In this document: positions 1-9,493 of the stretch, in pieces
Layout: the number at the start of each line of letters is the position of its first letter
How positions within the stretch are numbered: position 1 is the stretch's first letter
Program-made: the position numbers and the translations under genes
Assembly: GCF_003240565.2 (NCBI RefSeq)
Contig: NZ_CP117255.1
Span: 2,772,501 to 2,836,500 of the forward strand
DNA length: 64,000 nt
From: Rhizobium tumorigenes
GTDB taxonomy: Bacteria; Pseudomonadota; Alphaproteobacteria; Rhizobiales; Rhizobiaceae
Direction: 5' to 3'
Notes under the pieces: model-generated
The model's input: the letters and a program-made list of their open reading frames with translations, nothing else
Told to the model about the DNA's origin: nothing
The model's database searches: none

Positions 1-1
1 C

Positions 2-1726
2 GGCAACCGCGGCGACGGCGACGCATCCGTGACGCGCGGCGGACGGCTGGTGGCCACGCAGGTCGCTGCCAAGCCCGCCGACCGCAGCATTCTCGAAGTC
101 TCGACAGTCGTGCGCGACGGCGACAAGGATGTGGTGCGCCGCCAGCCCTTTGCCCATGTGAAGATGCAGCTGGCCGCCACCCATGCCACCTCGGAGAGCT
201 ACCCGGCCTTCGATCCGCTGGCAATCTTTGCCACCGACGACAAGTTGCCGGCTGCCGTCAACCATACCGGCGCTCTTTATGGATCGGACGTCGAATCCGA
301 AGTCAGCCTGAAGACGGTGCCCTTTCCGGTCAAGGGCACACCCTTTAACCTTGCGCCGGCGATGTCGCTGGACGAGGTCGAGGAAAACGTCCGCTCGAAC
401 GGCTCGATCCTGACAGACGCCAACACCCAGCTTTCGGCACTCTATTATGTCGACCCGCGCCGCTTTGCGACCGACGAAGGCGATGTCGACCTGACGGCGG
501 GGCTTGCCGCCCGCATCGTCGAGGAGAACATGTCCGTTTCGGTGCCCGAACAGGTGACGCCGAATACGCCTGAATATGCCGACGACATCATCCCCGTGCG
601 CCAGACGACCGCCATCGAGGCCGCCCTCACCGCTGCCGGCTATCCGCCGACCGATGCGAGCACGGTCGCCGGCAGCATCGAGCCGCTCTACGGCGCACCG
701 GTCGTCAATGCCGGGGACGTCTTGCGGATCGGCATCCTGCAGACCGGCGAGCGCGCCAAGATTATCCGCGCCAGCCTTTATCATGGCACCAAGCACGCGC
801 TGACCGTCGCCCTCGACGACAGCGGCCGTTTCGTCGCCGGCAGCGAACCGCCGCTGCTCGACGCAATCGCCTCCGCTTTCGACAACGACACGGCACCTGT
901 GGCCGCCGGGCGCGACCTGCCGCGCGTCTATGACGGGATCTATCGGGCAGGTCTTGCCTATGGAATGACCCGCGAGATGCTGTCGCAGATCATCAAGCTG
1001 CTTGCTAGCAATGTCGACTTCCAGGCTCAGCTGAAACCGACGGACATGCTGGAGGCGTTCTTCTCTGTCGTCAACGGCAAGGGCCAGGCGACTTCGGATT
1101 CGGAACTTCTCTACGTCAACGCCCGGTTCGGCGACACCGTGACCCGTTTCTACCGCTTCGAGGACCCGGACGACCATTCGATCGACTATTTCAACGAGGA
1201 CGGCAAAAGCATCCGCCAGTTCCTGCTGCGCAACCCGGTGCCGACAGGCGTCTTCACCTCGGGCTTCGGCATGCGCCGCCATCCGATCCTCGGCTTTGCC
1301 CGCATGCACACCGGCGTCGACTGGGCAGGCCCGCGCGGCACGCCGATCATCGCCGCCGGCAACGGTATTGTTGAGAAGGCCGGCTGGGATTCCGGCGGAT
1401 TTGGCAACCAGACGCTGATCCGCCACGCCAACGGCTATGTCTCCTCCTACAATCACCAGAGCGCCATCGCCAAGAACGTCGTGCCCGGCGCAAAGGTGGT
1501 GCAGGGCCAGGTGATCGGTTTCATCGGCTCGACCGGCATGGCGACCGGCGCCCATCTGCACTACGAACTGATCGTCAACGGCACCAAGGTCGATCCGCTG
1601 CGCATCCGCCTGCCCGGCGGCAAATCGCTGGACGGCACCGCACTTGCAAAATTCGAGGACGAGCGCAAGCGCATCGACACCCTGCTGTCGGACGAAAAGG
1701 CCAAGCAGGTGGCAAGCCGCGGCTAG
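2..1726 (+). CDS. M23 family zinc metallopeptidase (5' end cut by window)
   Basis: The frame is open back to the window edge; the first in-frame start inside is GTG at 29, so the gene probably begins upstream. The C-terminal third is an M23 (LytM-type) endopeptidase domain: the zinc ligands of the HxxxD motif are His427 and Asp431 (counted from GTG 29) and the HxH motif is His509/His511 in a HLHYE context. M23 enzymes cut peptide crosslinks of peptidoglycan in the periplasm. The roughly 400 residues before it show no domain I can name, and a short charged tail follows the catalytic domain. All catalytic residues are present, so it should be an active hydrolase, not a degenerate activator. No signal peptide can be judged because the N-terminus is missing. 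Confidence 0.85.
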   Translation, partial: GNRGDGDASVTRGGRLVATQVAAKPADRSILEVSTVVRDGDKDVVRRQPFAHVKMQLAATHATSESYPAFDPLAIFATDDKLPAAVNHTGALYGSDVESEVSLKTVPFPVKGTPFNLAPAMSLDEVEENVRSNGSILTDANTQLSALYYVDPRRFATDEGDVDLTAGLAARIVEENMSVSVPEQVTPNTPEYADDIIPVRQTTAIEAALTAAGYPPTDASTVAGSIEPLYGAPVVNAGDVLRIGILQTGERAKIIRASLYHGTKHALTVALDDSGRFVAGSEPPLLDAIASAFDNDTAPVAAGRDLPRVYDGIYRAGLAYGMTREMLSQIIKLLASNVDFQAQLKPTDMLEAFFSVVNGKGQATSDSELLYVNARFGDTVTRFYRFEDPDDHSIDYFNEDGKSIRQFLLRNPVPTGVFTSGFGMRRHPILGFARMHTGVDWAGPRGTPIIAAGNGIVEKAGWDSGGFGNQTLIRHANGYVSSYNHQSAIAKNVVPGAKVVQGQVIGFIGSTGMATGAHLHYELIVNGTKVDPLRIRLPGGKSLDGTALAKFEDERKRIDTLLSDEKAKQVASRG

Positions 1727-1738
1727 GTTGCCGATGTG

Positions 1739-1957
1739 TCAGGCCCGCTCCTCGGCCCGATAGGCGTGCGGAACGACGAAGACCTCGTCGGCACGACCAT
1801 AGCCGCCATCCGGCACTGTCTCGATCAGCACCATGGTGTGCGGTCGCGCGGCTTCGCTGAAATAGGACACCAGCAGATCCGTTGTCCGATGAATGAGGTC
1901 TTCCTTCTGGGCTTTTGAGAGTGCGCCCTCGGGCAGCTTGAAATTGGCAAATGGCAT
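1739..1957 (-). CDS. 4-oxalocrotonate tautomerase family protein
   Basis: A 72-residue protein of tautomerase size. The start at 1957 is preferred over a longer frame (from 2014) because it has an AAGGAA ribosome site just upstream and puts proline directly after the initiator methionine; in this family Met is removed and Pro1 is the catalytic base. The sequence begins MPFANFKLPEG and has a helix followed by a strand containing MVLIETVP, as expected for a beta-alpha-beta subunit that works as an oligomer. Substrate cannot be told. It lies 74 bp after an SDR gene on the same strand and may be co-transcribed with it. Confidence 0.75.
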   Translation of the reverse strand: MPFANFKLPEGALSKAQKEDLIHRTTDLLVSYFSEAARPHTMVLIETVPDGGYGRADEVFVVPHAYRAEERA

Positions 1958-2031
1958 GGGAATTTCCTTTTGGATGAAGACGCTTGGCGGCTGGCAGGGC
2001 CCTCGGCATGGCAAGCTCGCCGTTTCAATAT

Positions 2032-2772
2032 TCAGATCGCTCCCCCATTGGCGCGGATGACCTGGCCGTTGACCCAGCCGCTATCGGGACCGGACAGGAA
2101 CGAGACGAGGCTGGCGATATCGTCTGGCTGGCCGAGCCGGCCGAGAGGGATCGTGCCGGTGATGGCCTTCACCAGCGCGTCGCTTTTGCCCGTCATGAAG
2201 AGATCGGTTTCGACAGGTCCGGGCGCCACGGCGTTGACGGTAATGCCCTTCGGTCCGAGTTCCTTGGCAAGAATGTGCGTCATTGCCTCGACCGCGGCCT
2301 TGGTGGCGGCGTAGATTGCGTAGTTCGGCTGGTAGAGACCGACGACGCTAGACGAGAAGCTGATGATCCGGCCGCCTTCGCGCAGACGCCGAGCCGCCTC
2401 GCGCATACCGCGGAAAACACCTCCTATATTGACCGAGATCATGCGCTCGAACGCGGGATCGTCGACGTCGGCAAGCGGAGACAGCGTCATGATGCCGGCA
2501 TTGTTGACGAGGATGTCGACCTTGCCGAATTCTTTTTCGGCGGCACCGAACAAGGTGCTCATGCCATCTGCTGCGCCAATATCGGCGCCGACCGCGATTG
2601 CCCGCCCGCCCGCGGCAGCGATGGTGGCGACGACCTCGTCCGCAGCCTGGCGGCCGCTGGCATAATTGACGACGACGGCGACACCATCGCGGGCAAGCCG
2701 TCGGGCAATGGCGGCGCCGATACCCTTGGAAGCACCGGTGATGATGGCGGTGCGGGAATGTTGATCTGTCAT
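2032..2772 (-). CDS. SDR family oxidoreductase (classical, 246 aa)
   Basis: A classical short-chain dehydrogenase/reductase of normal length. The N-terminal TGASKGIG motif binds the dinucleotide, NNAG follows near residue 91, catalytic Tyr and Lys lie in YAATK near residue 153 with the upstream Ser in ISFSSS, and the PGPVETD loop follows. The Rossmann region resembles NADP-preferring 3-ketoacyl reductase-like members, but the substrate is unknown. It is transcribed away from a LysR-type regulator across about 98 bp, the usual layout for a LysR-controlled target gene. Confidence 0.88.
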   Translation of the reverse strand: MTDQHSRTAIITGASKGIGAAIARRLARDGVAVVVNYASGRQAADEVVATIAAAGGRAIAVGADIGAADGMSTLFGAAEKEFGKVDILVNNAGIMTLSPLADVDDPAFERMISVNIGGVFRGMREAARRLREGGRIISFSSSVVGLYQPNYAIYAATKAAVEAMTHILAKELGPKGITVNAVAPGPVETDLFMTGKSDALVKAITGTIPLGRLGQPDDIASLVSFLSGPDSGWVNGQVIRANGGAI

Positions 2773-2777
2773 TGTTG

Positions 2778-2798
2778 GTCTCCTTCTGATGAGGAGAC
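2778..2798. promoter_or_regulatory. Inverted repeat between the SDR gene and the LysR gene
   Basis: GTCTCC and GGAGAC form a perfect 6-bp inverted repeat separated by nine bases. It sits immediately upstream of the SDR start codon and one arm supplies the SDR ribosome binding site (AGGAGA on the minus strand). It could be an operator for the divergent LysR-type protein or simply a chance palindrome containing the Shine-Dalgarno sequence. Confidence 0.35.
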
Positions 2799-2870
2799 AA
2801 TACGCCGGCGAGAAAATAGAACAATCACCGCTGATTTGACATCTCTATTCGGCTGTGATGAACAAGTTGG

Positions 2871-3764
2871 ATGGATCGTCTGGATCGCCTGCAATTGTTC
2901 GTCCGCATTGTCGAGCGCCGCAGCTTCACCGCTGCTGCGGCCGATAGCGGTCTCGCACGCTCGACCGCGACCGAGGCGATCAAGCAGCTGGAAGCCGATA
3001 TCGGCGCCAGACTGCTGGAACGCACCACACGCCATGTGATGCCGACGCTGGACGGCGAGGCCTTTTACCATCGCTGCCTGTCGATCCTGTCGGATGTCGA
3101 GGCGGCGGAAAACGCCTTCCGTGAAGACCGTCCGCGCGGCCTGTTGCGTATCGACGCCAATGCGCAGGTCACCCGCACCTTTCTTTTGCCGCACCTGCCG
3201 GAATTCCTGGAGCGCTACCCGCTGATCGACCTGCATCTGGGACAGGGAGACCGGATGGTCGATCTACTGCGCGACGGGGTCGATTGCGTCATTCGTGCCG
3301 GCGAACCTTCCGACAGCGGCATGATCATGCGCCGGCTTGCCCTCGTCGAGGAAGTGACTTGCGCCAGCCCCGCCTATCTCAAGGCGCACGGGGTGCCAAC
3401 CTCGCCGGACGGGCTAGACGGCCACGTGATGATCGGTTTCCTTTCGTCCCGATCCGGGGAGGTCATGCCGCTGGAATTTACCGACGGCGGCAAGAAGCGC
3501 GAGATCCACCTGCCGACCCGCGTAACCACCAACAGTTCCGACACCATGCATGAACTTGCCCGCATGGGACTGGGACTGGTGCAGGCGCCGCGCTATCGCT
3601 TCCGGCAGGATTTCGAAGAGGGTGCGCTGGTTGAGGTGCTGAAGGACTTTTCTCCGAGTCCGACGCCCTATTTCGCGCTCTACCCGCAAAACCGCCAGCT
3701 GGCGCCAAGGCTGCGCGTCTTTCTCGCCTGGGCGACAGCAATTTTTGCGGAAGCAAAACTGTGA
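2871..3764 (+). CDS. LysR family transcriptional regulator
   Basis: 297 residues, the usual LysR length. The first 60 residues form the winged helix-turn-helix ([17 protein letters not shown] then [24 protein letters not shown]), followed by a periplasmic-binding-protein-like effector domain. The effector portion resembles the many LysR proteins paired with SDR or quinone reductase genes. It diverges from the SDR gene, which is its probable target. A TTGACA-like hexamer at 2836-2841 precedes it, though the -10 is weak. The inducer is unknown. Confidence 0.88.
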   Translation: MDRLDRLQLFVRIVERRSFTAAAADSGLARSTATEAIKQLEADIGARLLERTTRHVMPTLDGEAFYHRCLSILSDVEAAENAFREDRPRGLLRIDANAQVTRTFLLPHLPEFLERYPLIDLHLGQGDRMVDLLRDGVDCVIRAGEPSDSGMIMRRLALVEEVTCASPAYLKAHGVPTSPDGLDGHVMIGFLSSRSGEVMPLEFTDGGKKREIHLPTRVTTNSSDTMHELARMGLGLVQAPRYRFRQDFEEGALVEVLKDFSPSPTPYFALYPQNRQLAPRLRVFLAWATAIFAEAKL

Positions 3765-3876
3765 CCGGAAAGCTGACTGGCGCATCCGCCCGCTCCTGTC
3801 GATGAACGGAGGGCAGGTCGTTGCCTTCAGCCGTAGAGTTTGCAAGATTGGTGCCATCATCACCCGGGGAAAACAA

Positions 3877-4953
3877 ATGAGCCGATTCTGGAGCCCCATC
3901 GTCTCGACATTGACCCCTTATGTTGCCGGCGAACAATCGACGATCCCCGGTCTGGTAAAGCTGAACGCCAACGAAAGCGCCTATGGGCCTTCGCCTGACG
4001 TGGCGGTGGCAATTGCCGCGCAGCTGGACGGTTCGTTGCGGCTCTATCCCGACCCGACATCCCGCCGCCTGCGCACCGCGATTGCCGATAGCTACGGTTT
4101 CGAGCCCGACCGCGTGTTTGTCGGCAATGGCTCCGATGAGGTGCTGGCGCATATCTTCAAGGCGCTGCTGAAACACGATGCGCCGCTGCTCTTTCCGGAT
4201 ATCACCTATAGCTTCTACACCACCTATTGCCGGCTGTTCGACGTCACCTACCGCGAAATTCCGCTCGACGAGGCCATGTCGGTGCGGATCGACGACTTCC
4301 GGCAAGCCTGCGGCGCGATCATCCTGCCCAACCCGAACGCACCCACCGGTACTGCCCTGCCGCTGGGCGAAATCGAGAGGTTGCTGCTCGAACACCCCGA
4401 TCAGGTCGTGGTAATCGACGAAGCCTACGTGGATTTTGGCGGAGACAGCGCGGTTCCGCTGGTCGATCGCTATCAAAACCTGCTGGTCGTGCAGACGTTT
4501 TCGAAATCCCGCAGCCTTGCCGGCCTTCGCGTCGGCTTTGCAATCGGCCAGAGGCCGCTGATCGACGCGCTGGAACGGGTGCGCGACAGCTTCAACTCCT
4601 ACCCGCTCGACAGGCTGGCGGAGGCAGGCGCCATCGCAGCCTGGGAAGACCAGGCCTGGTTCGAAACGCACAGCAACATGATCGTCGCCAGCCGCGAACG
4701 TCTGGCAGCGGCGTTGCGCGCGCTTGACTTCGCGGTGCTCCCCTCCTCGGCAAACTTCCTGTTCGTCACGCATCCGGCGCGCACGGCCAGCGATCTTCTC
4801 GCCGAACTCAGGCAAAGATCCCTGCTCGTCCGGCACTTTGCAAAGCCCCGCATCGAAAACTATCTGCGCATCACGATCGGCACCGATGCCGAATGCGACC
4901 TTCTGGTGGATGTGCTCGACGAGATCCTGTCAGAACCGCCCATCGATCAATAG
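3877..4953 (+). CDS. hisC: Histidinol-phosphate aminotransferase-type enzyme
   Basis: 358-residue fold-type I PLP aminotransferase. Features seen are the LNANES segment near residue 28, the NPNAPTG motif near residue 150, the DEAYVDF segment near residue 180, and the PLP lysine in [11 protein letters not shown] near residue 210. Family members convert imidazole-acetol phosphate plus glutamate to histidinol phosphate; paralogues acting on aromatic amino acids look alike, and rhizobia usually carry more than one copy. The start at 3877 has GGGGA eight bases upstream; the longer frame from 3745 overlaps nothing useful and is not preferred. It is not near other his genes, so the assignment to histidine synthesis is by family only. 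Confidence 0.82.
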   Translation: MSRFWSPIVSTLTPYVAGEQSTIPGLVKLNANESAYGPSPDVAVAIAAQLDGSLRLYPDPTSRRLRTAIADSYGFEPDRVFVGNGSDEVLAHIFKALLKHDAPLLFPDITYSFYTTYCRLFDVTYREIPLDEAMSVRIDDFRQACGAIILPNPNAPTGTALPLGEIERLLLEHPDQVVVIDEAYVDFGGDSAVPLVDRYQNLLVVQTFSKSRSLAGLRVGFAIGQRPLIDALERVRDSFNSYPLDRLAEAGAIAAWEDQAWFETHSNMIVASRERLAAALRALDFAVLPSSANFLFVTHPARTASDLLAELRQRSLLVRHFAKPRIENYLRITIGTDAECDLLVDVLDEILSEPPIDQ

Positions 4954-4962
4954 CGGCCGCCG

Positions 4963-4991
4963 TTGACGATCTCAGGATTTATGCCTAGCTT
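4963..4991 (+). promoter_or_regulatory. Probable sigma-70 promoter for leader/small RNA
   Basis: TTGACG (4963-4968) and TAGCTT (4986-4991) are separated by exactly 17 bases. Transcription would begin near 4998, directly ahead of a hairpin-rich stretch ending in a terminator. No experimental support; the -10 matches the consensus at T, A and the final T. Confidence 0.5.
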
Positions 4992-4997
4992 GGGCAT

Positions 4998-5111
4998 CAT
5001 GAAAGCTGCGACGTTTTTTCAGGTGGTGAGTGCGCGCATGGGCAGGATGGCATAGCCATTCGGCGGAAGCACCCATGCGCGACGAACAGGCTCCCGACGG
5101 GGCCTTTTTTT
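4998..5111 (+). ncRNA. Putative structured leader or small RNA ending in an intrinsic terminator
   Basis: Between the aminotransferase and the MFS start lies a compact RNA-like unit of about 114 nt. The arms 5033-5042 (CGCGCATGGG) and 5072-5081 (CCCATGCGCG) pair perfectly over 10 bp and enclose a 5-bp hairpin (ATGGC at 5047-5051 with GCCAT at 5055-5059). A GC-rich hairpin (5089-5104) with seven T residues follows. It could be a free small RNA, or a cis-acting attenuator/riboswitch controlling the MFS gene 60 bp downstream. It matches no riboswitch consensus I know. Confidence 0.5.
5089..5111 (+). terminator. Intrinsic terminator upstream of MFS gene
   Basis: GGCTCCC (5089-5095) pairs with GGGGCC (5099-5104), allowing one G-U pair, and is followed by seven T residues. 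Its position in front of a co-directional gene rather than after one suggests attenuation or the end of a small RNA. Confidence 0.7.
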
Positions 5112-5170
5112 ATGCCCGAAATCTGGCTGCGCCCCGTCGATCCCTTTCATCCCACCGACAGGACCGAACG

Positions 5171-6406
5171 ATGACAGCCGCATCACCGGACAATACGCTC
5201 AGACACCCGTCTGCATCTGATACTGCCAGCCAGACGCCCGCCACGCCCCCGCTGCTCTCGCTGATCTTGCTGACGGCGCTCTCGGTCGTGCCCGTGAACA
5301 TGATCCTGCCATCGCTGCCGCACATCGCCGCAGAGTTTCACGCCAGTTCCGCTGTCGTCAGCCTTTCCGTTGCCGGCTATGCTGTTGTCACGGCTTTGAT
5401 CGAGATCGTTTCCGGTGCAATCTCGGATCGATACGGGCGGAGGCCCGTCGCCCTGACGGCAAATTTGGTCTTCATCGCGGCATCGATCGGTTGCGCTGTC
5501 GCCACGGATATCGTCGCCTTCATGATTTTCAGAGCTCTGCAGGCATCGATAGCCGCCTGCTTTTCGATAGCCCTCGTCATCATCAAGGAGACCTCGGGCG
5601 GACATGCGACGGCCAGCCGGTTTGGTTACCTCGCGATGGGATGGGCGCTTGCTCCGATGCTCGCACCCGTCGTCGGCGGATCGCTGGATGCGGCATTCGG
5701 GTGGCGGGCGATCTTCCTCACGCTGGCAACGGCCGGTTTCGCCGTCCTCGTCCTCAGCCTGATGACGCTGCCGGAAACGGCAGACCGAGCCCGCAGGTCG
5801 CACAGTAGCGCGGCCGGCTATCTCCGGCTCATCCGTTCGTCCGCATTCTGGTGCTATGCACTTTGCATGGCGGCATCCATGGGGACGCTCTATGTCTTTC
5901 TCGCAGGCGCCCCTGTTGCCCTCGGTCCCTTGCTTGGCGGCTCGACCGCGAAACTGGGCCTCTCCATGGGTATTGTCCCGGCCGGCTTTATGCTCGGCAG
6001 CTTGCTTGCCGGTCGTTACGCTTCGAGGATGTCGCTCGGCACCGTCCTCGTCACGGCGCGGACGCTAACCTGTGCCGGCCTGCTGCTCGGTCTCGGCCTT
6101 GCGCTCATCGACGCCGGCAACGCTCTTGCGCTTTTCGGACCCTGCATGTTCATCGGCATCGGCAACGGGCTGACCATGCCCGCCGCCAACAGCGGCGTGC
6201 TTTCCGCCCATCCCGACCATGCCGGTACCGCAGCAGGACTGGCGGCAGCCCTCAGCATCGGCGGTGGCGCCCTGATCGTCTCGCTCGGAGGACCGTTTAT
6301 CGCAGGCTGCAATGCCATCCCTCTGTCCTTTGCCATCATGCTCGTGCCCGCAGGCATGGCGCTGCTGGCCGCAATCTGCGCCAAATTTCTCGGAGAACGG
6401 GGATAG
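5171..6406 (+). CDS. MFS multidrug efflux transporter, Bcr/CflA type
   Basis: 411 residues with about twelve hydrophobic segments. The loop between helices 2 and 3 carries the major facilitator signature (GAISDRYGRRPV), and the N-terminus resembles the Bcr/CflA drug:H+ antiporters, with NMILPSLPHIAAEF in helix 1. It probably exports toxic compounds across the inner membrane; the substrate is not predictable. The start at 5171 is chosen because the frame from 5030 would translate through the leader hairpins and terminator. That leader suggests expression is controlled by premature termination. A GNAT acetyltransferase follows after 38 bp and may belong to the same transcript. Confidence 0.82.
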   Translation: MTAASPDNTLRHPSASDTASQTPATPPLLSLILLTALSVVPVNMILPSLPHIAAEFHASSAVVSLSVAGYAVVTALIEIVSGAISDRYGRRPVALTANLVFIAASIGCAVATDIVAFMIFRALQASIAACFSIALVIIKETSGGHATASRFGYLAMGWALAPMLAPVVGGSLDAAFGWRAIFLTLATAGFAVLVLSLMTLPETADRARRSHSSAAGYLRLIRSSAFWCYALCMAASMGTLYVFLAGAPVALGPLLGGSTAKLGLSMGIVPAGFMLGSLLAGRYASRMSLGTVLVTARTLTCAGLLLGLGLALIDAGNALALFGPCMFIGIGNGLTMPAANSGVLSAHPDHAGTAAGLAAALSIGGGALIVSLGGPFIAGCNAIPLSFAIMLVPAGMALLAAICAKFLGERG

Positions 6407-6444
6407 AGTAATAGAAAATGAAGAACCGAAGGGAGAACCACCGA

Positions 6445-6888
6445 ATGCAAATCTTGCGCCTCAGAGACAATCCAGCCTTCGCAGATGCGGTTGCCGATCG
6501 CAGCTGGAACGCCTGGTGGACGGAGACGGGGGTCACGCTGGCGCAATATCGCGCCCACCTGGACCCGATGATCGAGAACGACGGCATTCCCTTTTGCCTC
6601 ATCGCCGAAGAGGGCGGCGTGTATATCGGCTCGGTGCTGGTGATTGAAAACGATCTGGATGCCCGCCCGGACTATACCCCGTGGATCGCAGCCTTATGGG
6701 TCGAGCCGCAGGCAAGAAAACGAGGAGCCGCCACTCGGCTGATCGCCGCCGCGCGTGCCAAAGCAGCAAAATGGGGAAAAGACAGCTGCTATCTCTGCGC
6801 AACGCCGGAGATGGACGGCTTTTACCTCGGGCTGGGCTTCGAGCCGATCGAGACGGATATCTCCGGACTGAATATCTTCCGGATCTAG
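6445..6888 (+). CDS. GNAT family N-acetyltransferase
   Basis: 147 residues. The acetyl-CoA loop is visible as ALWVEPQARKRGAATRLI (variant of R/Q-x-x-G-x-G/A) near residue 80, followed by the C-terminal CYLCATPEMDGFYLGLGFEP with the typical YxxxGF ending. The start at 6445 is favoured by GGGAG at 6431-6435, nine bases ahead; an ATG at 6418 lies closer to the MFS stop and lacks such a site. The gene follows an efflux transporter on the same strand, so a joint role in detoxification is possible but unproven. Confidence 0.8.
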   Translation: MQILRLRDNPAFADAVADRSWNAWWTETGVTLAQYRAHLDPMIENDGIPFCLIAEEGGVYIGSVLVIENDLDARPDYTPWIAALWVEPQARKRGAATRLIAAARAKAAKWGKDSCYLCATPEMDGFYLGLGFEPIETDISGLNIFRI

Positions 6889-6985
6889 CTTACAGACCGG
6901 CAGGCGAGACCGCCTCGCGGCCGCATCTCACCTCGGTGATCACAGCCGGTCGGCCCTTCGCGGGCTTTCCGGCTGTCGTCGTCTA

Positions 6986-8917
6986 TCAGAACTCCTCCCA
7001 GCTTTCCTTGACGGCGGCATTGCTGGAGAAAGCCTTGGCTACCTGGCCTGCAAGACGCCGGGCGGGGGATGGTACCGGCCGATGTGCCGGGGCCGCCGCC
7101 ATGGCACGGGGCCCATGACCGGACGTGCCACCGAGCTGGAACTGTGAAATAAGCTCCCGCAACTTGCCGCTTTCGCTGGCAAGCGTCGCGCCTGCAGCAC
7201 TTGTTTCCTCGACCATTGCCGCGTTTTGCTGGGTCACCTGGTCCATCTGGTTGACGGCGGTGTTCACCTCGCCCAGGCCGACCGACTGTTCGCGCGCCGA
7301 TGTGGCGATAGAATCCATGTGCTGGTTGACGGTGACGATATAGCCTTCGATTGTCCGCAGGGCGCTGCCGGTATCGCTCACAAGCTTGACGCCGCTCTGC
7401 ACGTCTGTGCTCGAGTTACGGATCAGGTCCTTGATTTCCTTGGCAGCCTTGGCCGACCGCTGGGCGAGTTCGCGGACTTCCTGTGCGACGACGGCAAATC
7501 CCTTGCCTGCCTCGCCGGCACGGGCGGCTTCGACGCCAGCGTTCAGGGCAAGCAAGTTCGTCTGGAATGCGATTTCATCGATAACGCCGATGATGTTCGA
7601 GATCTCGTTCGACGATTGCTCGATCTTCTGCATCGCCTCCACGGCATTGGCGACGACCTTGCCGGACTGTGCAGCGCTTTCGTTCGCCAGCATGGCGATC
7701 TGGCGGGCTTCTTCGGCACGCTTGGAAGAATTGCTGACATTGACGGTAATCTGGTCGAGGGCAGCGGCCGTTTCTTCCAGGGAAGCTGCCTGTTGCTCGG
7801 TGCGCTTCGACAGGTCGTCGGCGCTGACGCTGACTTCGCGACTGCCGGTATCGATCCCGCTCGTTGCCTGGGCGACAGCCCGCAAGGTTTCGGCAAGCTG
7901 CTGTACGGCGGCGTTGAAGTCTTCCCGCAGGCTTTCGAACTCGGGTGCGAACTTGCTGGCAAGCTGGAAGGTCAAGTCGCCGCTGGCGAGGTGCTTAAGG
8001 CCTTCGCCAAGCCCGGATGTCGCCTCGGCCATGGATTCGGCCTTGATACGCTCGGCTTCACTGCTCTTGCGGCGTTCCTGTTCGGTCAGGCTGCGATTGG
8101 TATCGACATCCTGCGCAAGCCGGATGCGCTCTACGGCATTCTCCTGGAAGACACCGACGGCATCCGCCATCTGGCCGATTTCGTCCTTGCGACCAATACC
8201 GGGAACGACCACGCCAGTTTCGCCGGCGGCAATCCTCTTCATCGTCGCATTGATGCCGGAAACCGGCCGAACCAGGCCGATATTCAGAAGATACATGCCG
8301 AGTACAGCGACGAACAGCATTGAGCCGCCGCCCACATAGATAGCCATTTGCGCCGTGGCGGCAGCATTCTCCGAAAGCGACGCGCGCTTGACGAGGAGAG
8401 CCTGCTCGTCTGCCGCCATCTCTTTTACTTTTGCCCGGATACCATCCATGGTCTGCTTGCCTGCACCGGAAATCTCGATCTGGCGGGCCTGCTCATAGGT
8501 CGCAGGATCTTTCACGAGCAAGGTTTCGGGCTCGACCACCTTTTGCGTCCAGGTCTTCACCAATATGTCGAGATCGTCGAGACGACGTTGCTGGACAGGA
8601 TTATCGGAAGTGAGAGCCCGGAGCTGTGCCAGGTTGTCTGCGTACGCTGTAGCACCGGCCTTCTGGGGTTCCAGGAAGTTGGGGTTAGAGGAGATGACAT
8701 AGCCGCGCATGCCGGTTTCCTGATCCACCATGGCTGCGACGACACCCTCGAGCCGCGCCAGGACCTTGTAGGTATGCTCGGTCCAGCTCGACGCCTGCTG
8801 CTGTGTCGCTATCGAATTTCCGCTGATCGCACTCACGGCGACATTGATGGCCATCAGCACCACAAGGGTGACTGAGATTTTGTAGAGTATTTTGAGGTTG
8901 TTAAAGTACGTCAGCAT
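6986..8917 (-). CDS. Methyl-accepting chemotaxis protein with CHASE3 sensor
   Basis: 643 residues. Order: transmembrane helix (about 10-32), CHASE3-type helical periplasmic sensor (QETGMRGYVISSNPNFLEP is characteristic), second membrane helix (about 188-210), HAMP domain starting NIGLVRPVSG, a second HAMP-like linker, then the cytoplasmic signalling hairpin whose tip reads DEIAFQTNLLALNAGVEAAR. The protein ends in WEEF, matching the xWxxF tether that recruits CheR/CheB, so it should be adaptationally methylated. Start at 8917 has GAGGAT upstream on the minus strand. No che genes adjoin; it is an orphan receptor with an unknown ligand. Confidence 0.93.
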   Translation of the reverse strand: MLTYFNNLKILYKISVTLVVLMAINVAVSAISGNSIATQQQASSWTEHTYKVLARLEGVVAAMVDQETGMRGYVISSNPNFLEPQKAGATAYADNLAQLRALTSDNPVQQRRLDDLDILVKTWTQKVVEPETLLVKDPATYEQARQIEISGAGKQTMDGIRAKVKEMAADEQALLVKRASLSENAAATAQMAIYVGGGSMLFVAVLGMYLLNIGLVRPVSGINATMKRIAAGETGVVVPGIGRKDEIGQMADAVGVFQENAVERIRLAQDVDTNRSLTEQERRKSSEAERIKAESMAEATSGLGEGLKHLASGDLTFQLASKFAPEFESLREDFNAAVQQLAETLRAVAQATSGIDTGSREVSVSADDLSKRTEQQAASLEETAAALDQITVNVSNSSKRAEEARQIAMLANESAAQSGKVVANAVEAMQKIEQSSNEISNIIGVIDEIAFQTNLLALNAGVEAARAGEAGKGFAVVAQEVRELAQRSAKAAKEIKDLIRNSSTDVQSGVKLVSDTGSALRTIEGYIVTVNQHMDSIATSAREQSVGLGEVNTAVNQMDQVTQQNAAMVEETSAAGATLASESGKLRELISQFQLGGTSGHGPRAMAAAPAHRPVPSPARRLAGQVAKAFSSNAAVKESWEEF

Positions 8918-9493
8918 CGGGTCGCTATCCTCTGGCGGCTTTGGTTGGCGTTTTCACGCATTCTATTGTTGGTGAACAATGGATCCATCCCCACAGAGAT
9001 CGTCCAGCACGGTTTTGAAAGGATTTTCAGTCTGTTTTCATTCAGAAAATCCACCGGATTGCCGCCGAAACACAAATAATCTGCATCCTGGTCCCCGAGC
9101 GCACGACGGCGACGCTTGTCAAGGCGCGCAAGTAAAAATCAGGATGAAGAAGAAGAGATCGAGCTTTGCGGAGACGATATAGCGATGAAGAGGAGATTTA
9201 TCCGATTACAGGGGATCATGCTGCAGATCAGCTTCATGACTCCCGGCAAGAGGCGACATCATGTCATCTCGACTGGCCTGTCCGGTAATTGTAGAAAATA
9301 GGAGGCATTGGTTAATTTACGCTAAACTGCAAGTTTAAAACAAATAGCCGATGATTTTGTATTTCGGGGCTCACCATGCCTCTAGCGGCGGGTGAAGCAA
9401 AAGGCCTTTGTGGTGAGTTCAGTCGTCCCTGCCACCACCACCCGGAGAACAAAAGGGGGAGCCTCGCGGCCCTCAGAGCCCGTCTTTAATCAA
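8918..9493. other. Intergenic stretch without a recognisable gene
   Basis: This stretch lies ahead of the chemoreceptor and must contain its promoter. Short open frames occur (for example around 9050-9133 and from 9392), but none has both a ribosome site and recognisable protein character. Base composition is somewhat more AT-rich around 9290-9360 than in neighbouring genes. Confidence 0.5.

Noticed and set aside
5030..5110. Similarity of the leader RNA to the bacterial signal recognition particle RNA (CAGG...GGAAGCA)
   Set aside because: The bases between the two motifs form a separate hairpin of the wrong length and there is no GNRA-type tip in the proper place, so helix 8 cannot form.
5030..5170. 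N-terminal extension of the MFS protein to 5030
   Set aside because: It would translate through the leader hairpins and terminator and adds no membrane segment; the ATG at 5171 gives a normal family N-terminus.
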